This document shows, piece after piece, positions 42,597 to 51,755 of a stretch of DNA of 54,578 nucleotides (positions within the stretch are counted from its first letter, which is position 1; the number at the start of each line of letters is the position of its first letter). The notes beneath the pieces are model-generated. The model was not told the DNA's origin. It did no database searches and saw nothing but the letters and a program-made list of their open reading frames with translations. This DNA is from DATESN01 sp035270785. GTDB lineage: Bacteria > Bacillota > Clostridia > Lachnospirales > Lachnospiraceae. The position numbers were made by a program, and so were the translations under genes. Where the stretch lies: the NCBI GenBank assembly GCA_035270785.1, contig DATESN010000104.1, forward strand, positions 1 through 54,578, read 5' to 3'.

Positions 42597-43694
42597 CTAT
42601 AACATAACCCCTTCTTTCATTCCTCGAACAAGTCCCCTTCTCAATTGCAGGGTTCTGCTACACAATGTACCACCATCCTTATTAGAAAAATACATATATC
42701 CTTTTGAAGGTTCTGTTTCGACCCCATAGGAATATAATATGTCACTTATCATTAATTCATCTTCCTGGTTATGATACGCACAAACCGCCATCTTTAAATC
42801 TTTTGCACCTTTGATGCTTTTTTCTCCTCCAAGTAGCGCCTTCACTTCAGCTCCTTCAATATCAAGTTTAATATAATTAATTGGTTGGTTCTTCCCTATT
42901 TCATCAATCGTAATATTTTCTTCATCCACTATATCACTTAAAAACTTTGGTATAATAACTACTTTTTCTTTCCATTTTGAAAATGTTTTTTCCAAAGCCT
43001 CAATCCATTCTATATCACTTTCGACTAAAAACACCTTCTCAGCCTTATCTATAATACTAAGTGCAAAATTTCCTTCTGCCACGCCAGCGTCAATGACTAC
43101 ATCCCCTTTTTTTACATGCCATTTATCCAATAAATATCTATGTGGAGATTCTATATCCTGTTCCTTGCTAATGGATTTATAATAGTTTTTTATTTCATCC
43201 TCTGTCATAGACTTTTTAAAATACATTCTTTTTTCATTATACAGAACATAATGAAATCCTGATTCCTCATCAAAGAAAACTTCTATTTCTAAATCCATAT
43301 ATTTTTCTCTGAATTTGTAATTAAAAACATCTAACTCGTGATTTGAAAGGTAATCCATAACTTCTTTGATTTCATTATTTTCTTCAGATCTATAATAACT
43401 CTGAATTTGTTTTTTATAATAATAAAATTCATTATCTATTTTAGAATAATCTATTTTCATATTCGCCGTCAGCTGATGATGAATTTCTTTATAATATACA
43501 CTGCATATTATAATCTTATCTATGTTCATTATAGTACTTCGTGGCAATGTGACTGGAATTTCAAATATAAACGTACCGTCTTTTTCTTTATTATTATCCC
43601 AAAACTCCACAATATCAAATATCTCTTTCAAATTATGGTATGCTCTAATTCCACCCTTACCCGTACCAAAAATGATCACTTTTTCCTTGTTCAT
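42597..43694 (-). CDS. FkbM-type methyltransferase with N-terminal Rossmann module
   Basis: Residues 1-90 are a small module (VIIFGTGKGGIRAYHNL, VEFWDNNKEKDGTF, KIIICSVYYKEIHHQL) like those at 37480 and 39379. The C-terminal half is an SAM methyltransferase with VVIDAGVAEGNFALSI, FLVESDIEWIEALEK and INYIKLDIEGAEVKALLGG, which is diagnostic for FkbM. It probably O-methylates a sugar. It starts 1 nt after the stop of the upstream gene, with GAGGG inside that gene's end. Confidence 0.87.
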   Translation of the reverse strand: MNKEKVIIFGTGKGGIRAYHNLKEIFDIVEFWDNNKEKDGTFIFEIPVTLPRSTIMNIDKIIICSVYYKEIHHQLTANMKIDYSKIDNEFYYYKKQIQSYYRSEENNEIKEVMDYLSNHELDVFNYKFREKYMDLEIEVFFDEESGFHYVLYNEKRMYFKKSMTEDEIKNYYKSISKEQDIESPHRYLLDKWHVKKGDVVIDAGVAEGNFALSIIDKAEKVFLVESDIEWIEALEKTFSKWKEKVVIIPKFLSDIVDEENITIDEIGKNQPINYIKLDIEGAEVKALLGGEKSIKGAKDLKMAVCAYHNQEDELMISDILYSYGVETEPSKGYMYFSNKDGGTLCSRTLQLRRGLVRGMKEGVML

Positions 43695-43695
43695 A

Positions 43696-45075
43696 TTACC
43701 CTCGCTTATATCGGTTCATTTTTTTCATAACATAAATTCTATTATAGATACTTGCTTCCTCACAATCGGCTGAATGTTTTTTTAATTGTTGCAGTAATTC
43801 TTCTTGAAAAGTTGACAACGATTTTCTAACCTTTATTTCTTCGTTAACCCAATATCCAAGTTTCTCTAAATCTTTGCTAATATCTCCATAAAAAAAATGA
43901 TGAAAACCTGGTGATGAAGCGCATAAAAGGTTGCCTCCCACTTTACCTACCATTGTCCTTTCTAGCGTTGTTACATGACGAGCATTAAGAACCCGAAGTA
44001 TCATCAATCCATTATCTTTAAGAAAAGGCATTGCCTTTTTTAGCAGTTCCATACCAGATAGTTCCAGCATACCCTCAATAATAATACTATCAAATTCCAA
44101 ATGATTAAATCTCTTTAAAAATTCAAAATTTATATCCCAAGGATATACTTCATTTAAAAACATACTAGAAACTTTCTTGCGAATTTGATGGTTTTCAACT
44201 CCTACTATTCTACAATCCGGATTATTTTCTTTTAGTTCCATTGCCAAAGCTCCAAGTCCACATCCTAAATGCAGTATCGTTTTCCCTTTTTGCTCCAAAA
44301 CACGATTAAGCATATTTTTATTGTAGACTGCATGATGATTCCAGTCTAGATTATCCCACTTATCCTCTAATTTAACTTTATTATTCATCATGATTTGTTC
44401 CCGTTGAATATCTTTTTGTTTAAATGAGATATTCATAAAGTGATGAATGAATGAATTTTTACATATATATGACTTCTTACCAGCATTTAGTGCCCTAATG
44501 TTAAAATCATCGTCCTCATAATTCCCAATTTCAAATCTCGTATCCAACAAGCCTATTTCATCAATCAAGCTTCTCCTAATTAATATACAAAAAGCTACCA
44601 GTCTTAACGTGCGCCACTTTTTAGCAGGACCATTAGCAATCTCTTTTGCAAACTGTTGCATCAGTATCAGATCATCTCCGTAAGGAACATCTATCATTTG
44701 CTTTCCTACCGTTGCATTAGTAAGGGGGCCTACCATGGAGATCTCAGGTTTCTCCTCTAAACAGTTTACCATATTAAATAACCATTTTTCAGTTACAATT
44801 GTATCATTATTTAATAGCATAATAAACTGCCCATTTGCCGCTTCGATACCTTGATTACAACCACCAGCAAATCCTTTGTTTTGGGTATTCATAATCAGCT
44901 TCACATCTTTAAGGCTTTTTAGAAATAGTAACGTTTCTTTCTCTGATGCATTATCTACAATAATAATTTCATGTGGTACATCTTGTGTATAACACTTTAT
45001 GCTGTCTAAACATTGTTTTGTATATTCCACTTGATTATATGACAAAATTATAATACTAACTAACCCTTTAATCAT
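43696..45075 (-). CDS. GT2 glycosyltransferase fused to an SAM methyltransferase domain
   Basis: The N-terminal 230 residues are a GT2 domain (LVSIIILSYNQVEYTKQCLD, IIIVDNASEKET, NKGFAGGCNQGIEAA, FIMLLNNDTIV). The remainder is a class I methyltransferase (TILHLGCGLGALAMELKE, CRIVGVENHQ, FDSIIIEGMLE). The start is uncertain: the ATG at 45075 has only GTGAG upstream, and a TTG at 45123 would add 16 basic residues. It follows the Bcs1-like gene. Confidence 0.83.
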   Translation of the reverse strand: MIKGLVSIIILSYNQVEYTKQCLDSIKCYTQDVPHEIIIVDNASEKETLLFLKSLKDVKLIMNTQNKGFAGGCNQGIEAANGQFIMLLNNDTIVTEKWLFNMVNCLEEKPEISMVGPLTNATVGKQMIDVPYGDDLILMQQFAKEIANGPAKKWRTLRLVAFCILIRRSLIDEIGLLDTRFEIGNYEDDDFNIRALNAGKKSYICKNSFIHHFMNISFKQKDIQREQIMMNNKVKLEDKWDNLDWNHHAVYNKNMLNRVLEQKGKTILHLGCGLGALAMELKENNPDCRIVGVENHQIRKKVSSMFLNEVYPWDINFEFLKRFNHLEFDSIIIEGMLELSGMELLKKAMPFLKDNGLMILRVLNARHVTTLERTMVGKVGGNLLCASSPGFHHFFYGDISKDLEKLGYWVNEEIKVRKSLSTFQEELLQQLKKHSADCEEASIYNRIYVMKKMNRYKRG

Positions 45076-45145
45076 CAGTTTCTCACTTTTTCTTTTTTGC
45101 TTATAGTTATCTGTTTTTTTCAATCTTCAAAAGATTTATTTCTAA

Positions 45146-46510
45146 TTATTTTCTTACATCGACAACCTGACCTGTAATACTAGAGCATACTGTTTTCATT
45201 GTTTCAATTGCAACCTTTTTACTATCTAGTAAGGTTCCTTCTGGCTCAATACCAAAGTTTTTTCTTCGCATAGGTGTATTCGTTCTTTCTGGATTCATAA
45301 CATTAATACGAATACCATCCTCGTATATCTCTTCTGATATTGCTTGCGCAAAATTAACAATGGCTGCCTTTGTAGAAGAATAAATGCTATACATTGCCCG
45401 TCCCCTTGTATAGGAACTGGAAGTAAATAAGATAACACTTCCTTTTGAATGTTTTAAATACGGAATGGATGCTTTTGTAATATATACAGAACCAAGATAA
45501 TTAGTCATGGTCATTTGCCCTATTTCATTCGATTTCATAGTTTCAAGTTTTTGAATAGATAATTGTCCTGATGTATTTATTACATAATCTATGTTACCTT
45601 CTTTTTCCCATACGGAATGTAGCGCACCTTCTACTTCTTCATAGTTTGCAACATCTATTAAATTACTTCTTGAAAACCCATAAACTTTTCCTCCGGAAAG
45701 CTTCATTAAATCATAGATATCTTTACCAATTCCACTAGTGTGTCCAAAAATAACACCAACCTGATCTTTTAATTGATCAACAAGTTGTTGTTCTTCAATA
45801 TTTTCTACCATCTTCATTGAGTTAATTTGAAACAGTTTATCTGCTAAATAGGCGTCTTCCCGATAAGTGATCTTAATATTTTGCTCTTCTCCTTCAACTA
45901 CATAAATATCCGCCATTTTATAGTATGCAATAATACCGCAATCATCGGTAACTGCAATTTCCTTATCTTTTATGTATCTCTCATAGGCCCTTTTTATGAG
46001 CGACAGTCGAAATCCTTGTGGGGTTTGTCCACGCATCAGATATTTTCGATTGGGAATATCCTCAATCACCATATTATCATTCACTTTTACAATGGTATCT
46101 GCACAGGGAATAGCAACATCAACGGCTTCATATGTATTTAGGGCCTCCACAACATCATTTAAAATCTTTTCGGATATAAAAGGTCTAATCGCATCATGAA
46201 AAAGAAGATTATCTGTATCACAATCACATGCGTGAATCCCAGCATAGGAAGATTCCTGTCTGCTGTTTCCACCCAAAATTATCTTTTTTACTTTCTTAAA
46301 GTGATTTCTTAGTACTATTTCATTCATGTATTCATAGTATTTTTCATTCACAACGATTATTAAAGAGTCAATAACAAGACTGTGTTCCATTTTTTCAATG
46401 GTATGTTCTATAATCGTTTTACCTGCAATTTTTATAAATTGCTTTGGTAATTCGCCACCAAATCGCTCACCTGATCCGCCTGCTAAAATAATTAATTGAG
46501 TTTTTTTCAT
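45146..46510 (-). CDS. Cytidylyltransferase fused to a short-chain dehydrogenase (Bcs1-like)
   Basis: The N-terminal half is an IspD/TarI-type cytidylyltransferase (LIILAGGSGERFGGELPKQF, LFHDAIRPFISEKILND, KYLMRGQTPQGFR). The C-terminal half is an SDR reductase (VGVIFGHTSGIGKDIYDL, VINTSGQLS, SSSYTRGRAMYSIYSSTKAA with YxxxK, NPERTNTP). Haemophilus Bcs1/Acs1 join the same activities to make CDP-ribitol from ribulose-5-phosphate; other polyols are possible. The start is the ATG at 46510 (AAAGG 9 nt upstream). It is 23 bp after the polyol-phosphate transferase gene, which would use its product. Confidence 0.88.
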   Translation of the reverse strand: MKKTQLIILAGGSGERFGGELPKQFIKIAGKTIIEHTIEKMEHSLVIDSLIIVVNEKYYEYMNEIVLRNHFKKVKKIILGGNSRQESSYAGIHACDCDTDNLLFHDAIRPFISEKILNDVVEALNTYEAVDVAIPCADTIVKVNDNMVIEDIPNRKYLMRGQTPQGFRLSLIKRAYERYIKDKEIAVTDDCGIIAYYKMADIYVVEGEEQNIKITYREDAYLADKLFQINSMKMVENIEEQQLVDQLKDQVGVIFGHTSGIGKDIYDLMKLSGGKVYGFSRSNLIDVANYEEVEGALHSVWEKEGNIDYVINTSGQLSIQKLETMKSNEIGQMTMTNYLGSVYITKASIPYLKHSKGSVILFTSSSYTRGRAMYSIYSSTKAAIVNFAQAISEEIYEDGIRINVMNPERTNTPMRRKNFGIEPEGTLLDSKKVAIETMKTVCSSITGQVVDVRK

Positions 46511-46533
46511 CTTTTTCAACCTTTTCGTCACCA

Positions 46534-47754
46534 CTAATTTTTCATAAGTTTTAATATCTTCTCTGTCAAACGCATGCTAGAATTCCCATCACAATTAGAA
46601 AACATCCTATCCCTAGACTTCATTCTTTCTTGCTTACATTTGTCTTCTACTATAACTTGTTCCATTGCTACTTGAAGTTCATTCATTGTTCTTACCTTTA
46701 TTTCGGGCATATATTCAGCAAAATCAAAATAACCATCTCTAGTATATGTGGAATATTCTTCATAATCATAATAAAAACCAATCACAGGTCTATTTAGAAG
46801 CATAAAATCCGAATAGATGGAGGAATAATCGGTAATTAAAACATCTGCATACTTTAATAATGTATAAGGATCTACATCTGCATTAACATTAATAATATTA
46901 GAATATTGAAATTGCTCAAACTCTTTTCTTATTTTAGACTTTGGATGTAGCTTTGTAACATATAAATAATTTTTATTGACTAAAAAATCGTTGAACCTTT
47001 CTAAATTCATCACAGAAAAAAATTTTATTTCCGAATCGCGAAAGGTAGGCATATAAAAAAATATTTTATTTTCTTTACATCCCCTTTCTAGGATTGCAAT
47101 GAAACTTTTTTCAATTACATTTTGCGCGACAAGAGTAAATGTATTAGGGAATAAAGTATCATTTCTAGGATAGCCTTCTTCTATAATATGTTTGGAATTC
47201 GTCTGGAAAGCGCTCATAAATATATTAGCCATTATGGGGGATGTCGCCAATATATAATGACAAGGTTTTTCATCAGACATTCTACGTAAATAAGTTTTAA
47301 ACTTTTCCCATTTGTTTTTAGGATGTCTCACTTGATCAAACTTATTGTCATAATTTATCTTTTTGTTACCAACTCCATGCCAAAGGTTAATCTTTTTAGC
47401 TCCGCCTGAAAGCCAAAAATTAATATCTTTCGTGTAATTATCATAGATATATGCGCCACTTCTTAGGCAAAACCAGATACCTTTTATAGATCGATAATAA
47501 TAGGCTTCACAATCTTCAGAACCCAAACTCTTCACAATCTCTTTATTTTTGGATATCCAAATAGGTCTGATATTGATTTGTTTTGATTGATTAATATATA
47601 GATATAAATATCTTGGATTCTCTGCAAATCTTCTTCCAAACGTGCTACCAAATACCCAAACCTTTTTGTCCCTAAATACTAAAAAAGAAAGCCAATATAC
47701 TGGTATTAAGAAAATTTGTAACCAATACTTCCATTTCTCTTTTATATCTCTCAC
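46534..47754 (-). CDS. CDP-polyol phosphotransferase (TagF/TarL family)
   Basis: The 406-residue protein starts at a GTG (GAGGTG upstream). It shows the CDP-glycerol glycerophosphotransferase pattern: KVWVFGSTFGRRFAENPRYL, KINLWHGVGNKKI with the catalytic His, FFYMPTFRDSE, VTKLHPKSKI and DVLITDYSSIYSDFMLLNRP. Members transfer glycerol- or ribitol-phosphate to sugars or teichoic acids. Its place before the Bcs1-like gene suggests a CDP-ribitol or similar donor. Confidence 0.9.
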   Translation of the reverse strand: MRDIKEKWKYWLQIFLIPVYWLSFLVFRDKKVWVFGSTFGRRFAENPRYLYLYINQSKQINIRPIWISKNKEIVKSLGSEDCEAYYYRSIKGIWFCLRSGAYIYDNYTKDINFWLSGGAKKINLWHGVGNKKINYDNKFDQVRHPKNKWEKFKTYLRRMSDEKPCHYILATSPIMANIFMSAFQTNSKHIIEEGYPRNDTLFPNTFTLVAQNVIEKSFIAILERGCKENKIFFYMPTFRDSEIKFFSVMNLERFNDFLVNKNYLYVTKLHPKSKIRKEFEQFQYSNIINVNADVDPYTLLKYADVLITDYSSIYSDFMLLNRPVIGFYYDYEEYSTYTRDGYFDFAEYMPEIKVRTMNELQVAMEQVIVEDKCKQERMKSRDRMFSNCDGNSSMRLTEKILKLMKN

Positions 47755-47895
47755 GCTACACCTCAGACATTATACTTTTCAATCTGTCGTAAATCACTCA
47801 TAAGATCAAGTATTTTATCTCGCCCTTCTTTATAAAGTTTCATATAATTATGCATAACCCGGTTTTCCAAAAGTTGCCGTTTAAAGCATCTTCTT

Positions 47896-49395
47896 TTACC
47901 ATTTCTTAAGGAACGTTTTACGTTCCATTGGATCCAGCTTGGAAATCTCTGGATCTTTATAAAAGGAATCACTCTTCATATGTTGTGTTGATACTTCCTC
48001 AAAAATTGCTCCTGTGGAAGATGCAAAGGAATGATATTCACCACGAAGTACTGTCAACATGTCTCCGGGGTTCAATTTCTTCATTTCCCGACCTTCTATT
48101 TGAACGTCTAAGTTTCCATAAAGTACTTGAAAGGTTTCTTCTTTAATACGATGTGCATGAAATGGGTGAAATTGACCTGGCAAAACAATAATGTATTTTT
48201 TACAATATTCACGGTTAATAATATTGATGATAATGGCTCCATATTGTTTAAAGTGTTTCATTCCATAATGATGAGATAACTCCACCTCAAAATCATTTCC
48301 CAGTGCGATTCCAGCTTCGTACAGCATACCCTTCGCATCATGAACTGCATTTCTAACAACTCCAATGCCTGTTATTCTTGGCTTTTCAATAATCTTCTCA
48401 TTGATTTTATAATTTGTGCTTGCCACCATTCCATCCTTAAACTCACCGCTAGTCAGTTGTTTTTCGTGACAAGGCATGGCAAAAAATACATCGGATTCTA
48501 GCAATACTTCCCCTTCATTGATTTCCTTTTTTGCATAAACACCCCTCATAAGGGAGCGAAGGGAATCCACCTCCTCCTGACTTACATATTTCTCATTACC
48601 TTTTTTCATCGTACAAATTGATTTTGCTAAAACAGCAGCCTTTACCCACTTCTCCGCTTGTTCAGGACTCATGGAGTAGGCGTTTAATTGAATTGTCTCT
48701 GTAGGTAATCCCACGTGACGTTCTAATATTTTAGCTCCTTTTGCAATTGCTAACATTGGTACCATATTATCATTGGGATCTTCATGTCCAGAATATCCTA
48801 TGGTAATATCTCGATATCTACGATTCATGCGATCAATAAAATCTAGTTGAAGGTTTTCTAAAGGTGCTGGATACTCAGCAATACAATGCAAAAAAGCAAA
48901 CTGACAGCCCTTATGAGTGAAAAAGTTATATAGTTTATCAATATCAGAAAGCTTTTTTCCACCCGTTGATATTATGATAGGTTTTCTCGTTGTTGCTACT
49001 TTTGTAAGTAATGGCCAATCTAGGGAGCTGCAACTTGCTACTTTAATAATATCAATCCCTTGATCCATACACCAATCTACGGATGTTTCATCAAAGGGCG
49101 TGCTCATGGTAATCATTCCTTCTTCTCGGATTGCATCAACTAATTGTGTGAACTGATCGTAATTGAGTTTTGTACTCATAAATCTCGGAATATGATTTAC
49201 ATCTTCCCTTTTTTTAAATTCCGGATGAACAAATGTATCTAAATCACGATATTGTAATTTGACAGCGGCTTTAATATTGTTTTTTCTAGCTATTTTTCCC
49301 ATTCTTTTTATAATGTCAATTCCGTGTTCTACGCTGCCTTGGTGGCTGTTGGCCATTTCAAATATAAATAAATTTTCAAATAGATTATCTGTCAT
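47896..49395 (-). CDS. NeuB-type nonulosonate synthase with SAF and C-terminal cupin domains
   Basis: NeuB enzymes condense phosphoenolpyruvate with a hexosamine to give sialic, legionaminic or pseudaminic acid. The N-terminal barrel (FIFEMANSHQGSVEHGID, KAAVKLQYRDLDTF, IIKVASCSSLDWPLL, IIISTGGKK, IGYSGHED, ILERHVGLP) is complete. An antifreeze-type SAF region (LMRGVYAKKEINEGEVL) follows, and then, from about residue 400, a cupin domain (PGQFHPFHAHRIKEETFQV, GDMLTVLRGEYHSF). At 499 residues it is about 150 longer than the usual NeuB. GGGAGG precedes the ATG. It is 29 bp after a Maf gene. The product sugar is not determined. Confidence 0.88.
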   Translation of the reverse strand: MTDNLFENLFIFEMANSHQGSVEHGIDIIKRMGKIARKNNIKAAVKLQYRDLDTFVHPEFKKREDVNHIPRFMSTKLNYDQFTQLVDAIREEGMITMSTPFDETSVDWCMDQGIDIIKVASCSSLDWPLLTKVATTRKPIIISTGGKKLSDIDKLYNFFTHKGCQFAFLHCIAEYPAPLENLQLDFIDRMNRRYRDITIGYSGHEDPNDNMVPMLAIAKGAKILERHVGLPTETIQLNAYSMSPEQAEKWVKAAVLAKSICTMKKGNEKYVSQEEVDSLRSLMRGVYAKKEINEGEVLLESDVFFAMPCHEKQLTSGEFKDGMVASTNYKINEKIIEKPRITGIGVVRNAVHDAKGMLYEAGIALGNDFEVELSHHYGMKHFKQYGAIIINIINREYCKKYIIVLPGQFHPFHAHRIKEETFQVLYGNLDVQIEGREMKKLNPGDMLTVLRGEYHSFASSTGAIFEEVSTQHMKSDSFYKDPEISKLDPMERKTFLKKW

Positions 49396-49424
49396 ATTGT
49401 TACCTCCCTATTTTTAATGCATAT

Positions 49425-51332
49425 TTATAAAACAGTCTGACTTTTTATAACCTCATATTCATCAAATACTTTATTAAGCGTAGTTTCTATTGTGGGAATT
49501 GCTTCCACAAGGCTGTTTTGTATTATTATTAAATACTCTTTCCCTTTTTGTGAAGCACTTATAATCTCTTTTTTTGGATCTTCTTCTGAACGATATGCTT
49601 CCTGTAAGAAAGATTGGGTGGATCTTTGCATGAGATTTTGAATATAATACATAGCAGGAGCTTGCTCTAGTTGGTTCGTTATTTCATTGGTGCTTTTGAG
49701 CATTCTTAACATTTCTTTGCTACTCATCTTGTCTGCATAGGCTAGCTCTTCCATTTTACCATAATCTCTAATACCTTTTTTTGTAATATCTAATAATTCT
49801 TTCATTTCCTCCATTAATTGATACATTTTCTTTTTTGTATGTTCCTTTTGATTATCTGTAAAAAAATAGTCCGTACTTCTTATAATATCTGCTATATTTA
49901 TTTCTTTTTTACATAACAAAGCTATAACATCCTTCAGTTTCTCATTTTTTGCCCCACGAATCATCGCACCGCCTTCTGTAGCATTAATAATATTAATAGC
50001 GGGATATTGTGGAATTTGTTCTTCAAACCATCTTAAGTACATCTGGAATTCATAGGAAGATCTTACCGGTGTACCATCATATCCTTCGATTAGTAGTCCA
50101 TCTAAGGTAGATGCATCAATATTTTGAGCCCCTCTTACCGTATCATGAGAATGTGTTTTATTATCTGTATAGGCTAAATCTTGTCCAACTAGAACTATAT
50201 TTTCAAATCCCATAGAAGTTGCAATTGCAAAAGCCGTATTTGTCACGGAACCTCCACTAGAAAAAACAGGTAATAATAGTTCTTCCTTTGTTAAATAATC
50301 ATTCACATATGTATTTAAATCATTAATGAAAAATATATCACCCTTATGTTTGCGAATTACATTTCCATTACTGCTTAATTCACAAATAACGGGTATATCA
50401 GCAACTCTCGAATCCTCAAAATGTGCGGCTTGCTTGGCAGCGTCAATGGTGATATAGACGTCTGGCACAATATGATGGTTTAAAAGTGCTTTTACAGATG
50501 AATCAGCTGCAATGATAAATCCTTTTCCTTTTACATTCTTTAATTCATTTATATTTTTATCTAAAGAAGGGCCAGAAGCCACTATAAAGACAGGAATATC
50601 TTTAGGACATTTATAAAATAAACTGATAATAGATTTTGAATGAATAAACCATGGAATATTAATTAACGAATTATAAAAATACATTCTTCCATACCTAGCC
50701 ATAACTTCTTGCGTAGCCCTTATAGTGTTATACATAAGTTGAATTTCACTATCCATGTCCTTTAATTCCTCAAACATTATTTTTTCATAATTAGGGTAAG
50801 GCTGATATGTTAACTTTTCTAAATCTCTATAATCTACAAATTTATATAAGTATTCTTTAATTGTTACGGGAAAATAATCTTCTACAATCAATGTAACTCT
50901 TTCACTTGTTAAAATTTCATCTATTTCAAATGCTTCCATTACCTTGATAAATAAATCTAGGGATGGTTCATATACTAATATGCGCACTGTATTCTCCGGG
51001 GATTCCAAAACTTTACGAACGTACATTCCGTTTCCAAAGCCGAAAAATATGTACTTCGCCATATAACCTAATGTTGGCTGATTTCTCATCCAAAGGGCAA
51101 TTAATTTTTCGGTATCATAAAGAGAATCCAATTGAATCATACGATCCTCATCTAGAGCATAAAGAACTTTCTTATTGGCCACTTCTGTAACGCCATATAT
51201 CGATTGTGCATTTTCTATGCCTTTATCTAGTTTTGATTTCACTTCCTCTTTATATTTTATCAATTCTTCCTTTAATAAATCATATCTTTCATCCAATGCA
51301 TCTATATTCTTTTCCCAGATAGTCTTACTCAT
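49425..51332 (-). CDS. Maf-type motility-associated glycosyltransferase (DUF115)
   Basis: The 635-residue protein has the Maf core: PVFIVASGPSLDKN at 247-260, IIAADSSVKALLNHHIVPDV, FSSGGSVTNTAFAIATSMGF, LVGQDLAYTDNKTHSHDT and INATEGGAMIRG, plus N-terminal FFGFGNGMYVRKVL. It transfers nonulosonic acids to flagellin in known systems. It overlaps the small gene upstream by ATGA and follows hag, and neuB-like lies downstream, so substrate synthesis, transfer and target are adjacent. It is only distantly similar to the Maf at 25556. Confidence 0.9.
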   Translation of the reverse strand: MSKTIWEKNIDALDERYDLLKEELIKYKEEVKSKLDKGIENAQSIYGVTEVANKKVLYALDEDRMIQLDSLYDTEKLIALWMRNQPTLGYMAKYIFFGFGNGMYVRKVLESPENTVRILVYEPSLDLFIKVMEAFEIDEILTSERVTLIVEDYFPVTIKEYLYKFVDYRDLEKLTYQPYPNYEKIMFEELKDMDSEIQLMYNTIRATQEVMARYGRMYFYNSLINIPWFIHSKSIISLFYKCPKDIPVFIVASGPSLDKNINELKNVKGKGFIIAADSSVKALLNHHIVPDVYITIDAAKQAAHFEDSRVADIPVICELSSNGNVIRKHKGDIFFINDLNTYVNDYLTKEELLLPVFSSGGSVTNTAFAIATSMGFENIVLVGQDLAYTDNKTHSHDTVRGAQNIDASTLDGLLIEGYDGTPVRSSYEFQMYLRWFEEQIPQYPAINIINATEGGAMIRGAKNEKLKDVIALLCKKEINIADIIRSTDYFFTDNQKEHTKKKMYQLMEEMKELLDITKKGIRDYGKMEELAYADKMSSKEMLRMLKSTNEITNQLEQAPAMYYIQNLMQRSTQSFLQEAYRSEEDPKKEIISASQKGKEYLIIIQNSLVEAIPTIETTLNKVFDEYEVIKSQTVL

Positions 51333-51685
51333 AATGTAACCCCCAGTTCTTCAATCATGTCCATATATAGAATTAGGTTTTCTCTTGTTTCAAAATATAG
51401 TACATCTATTTTTAAAAAAGCATCCTTTCCTTGGATCGCTTCTGTAATTCTCGAAATTTGATTGAGCCAGTACTCCATGTCTTGCTGCATATGTTTTAAT
51501 GCTTCTAATTCATAAGACATCACAATCGCTGGAATTATTTCTGATAAAAGCCCTGTTATTTCAGGCATTAAATTGTTTGCCAATTTTTTCTTATCCCTCA
51601 TAAGAAGGATTGCATATTGATCTAATAATACAATTATTGATGCTATTTTCCCTTTTGTGGTAATTTTATTTTGTTGATTGTCCAT
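51329..51685 (-). CDS. Small helical protein between hag and maf, unknown function
   Basis: The start is the ATG at 51685 (MDNQQNKITTKGK), with TGGAG 8 nt upstream; the frame is open further back into hag without meaning. The 118-residue product is predicted by eye to be mostly helical, with no signal peptide or motif. It overlaps the Maf start by 4 nt, so the two are probably co-translated. It could be a Maf or flagellin partner or chaperone (inference). Confidence 0.7.
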   Translation of the reverse strand: MDNQQNKITTKGKIASIIVLLDQYAILLMRDKKKLANNLMPEITGLLSEIIPAIVMSYELEALKHMQQDMEYWLNQISRITEAIQGKDAFLKIDVLYFETRENLILYMDMIEELGVTL

Positions 51686-51709
51686 ATTAATTACTCCATT
51701 TCTTTTAAG

Positions 51710-51737
51710 AAAAAAGGGACTGGCGTACGCCAATCCC
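51710..51737 (-). terminator. Terminator after hag
   Basis: GGGATTGGCG pairs with CGCCAGTCCC (one G-T) followed by a T-run on the minus strand, 19 bp after the hag stop. Since the next gene starts at 51685, read-through or a separate promoter is needed for it. Confidence 0.88.
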
Positions 51738-51755
51738 TTGCTTTTACTGTAGTGA

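Noticed and set aside
45076..45123. TTG start adding 16 residues to the GT2-methyltransferase fusion
   Set aside because: The added residues are low-complexity basic and the upstream site is weak; neither start is well supported, so the ATG was preferred.
47763..47972. 69-residue minus-strand open frame overlapping the 3' end of the NeuB-type gene
   Set aside because: Most of it lies in another frame of the NeuB-type gene and no ribosome site supports a start in the remaining 141-bp gap. A short real peptide cannot be excluded.
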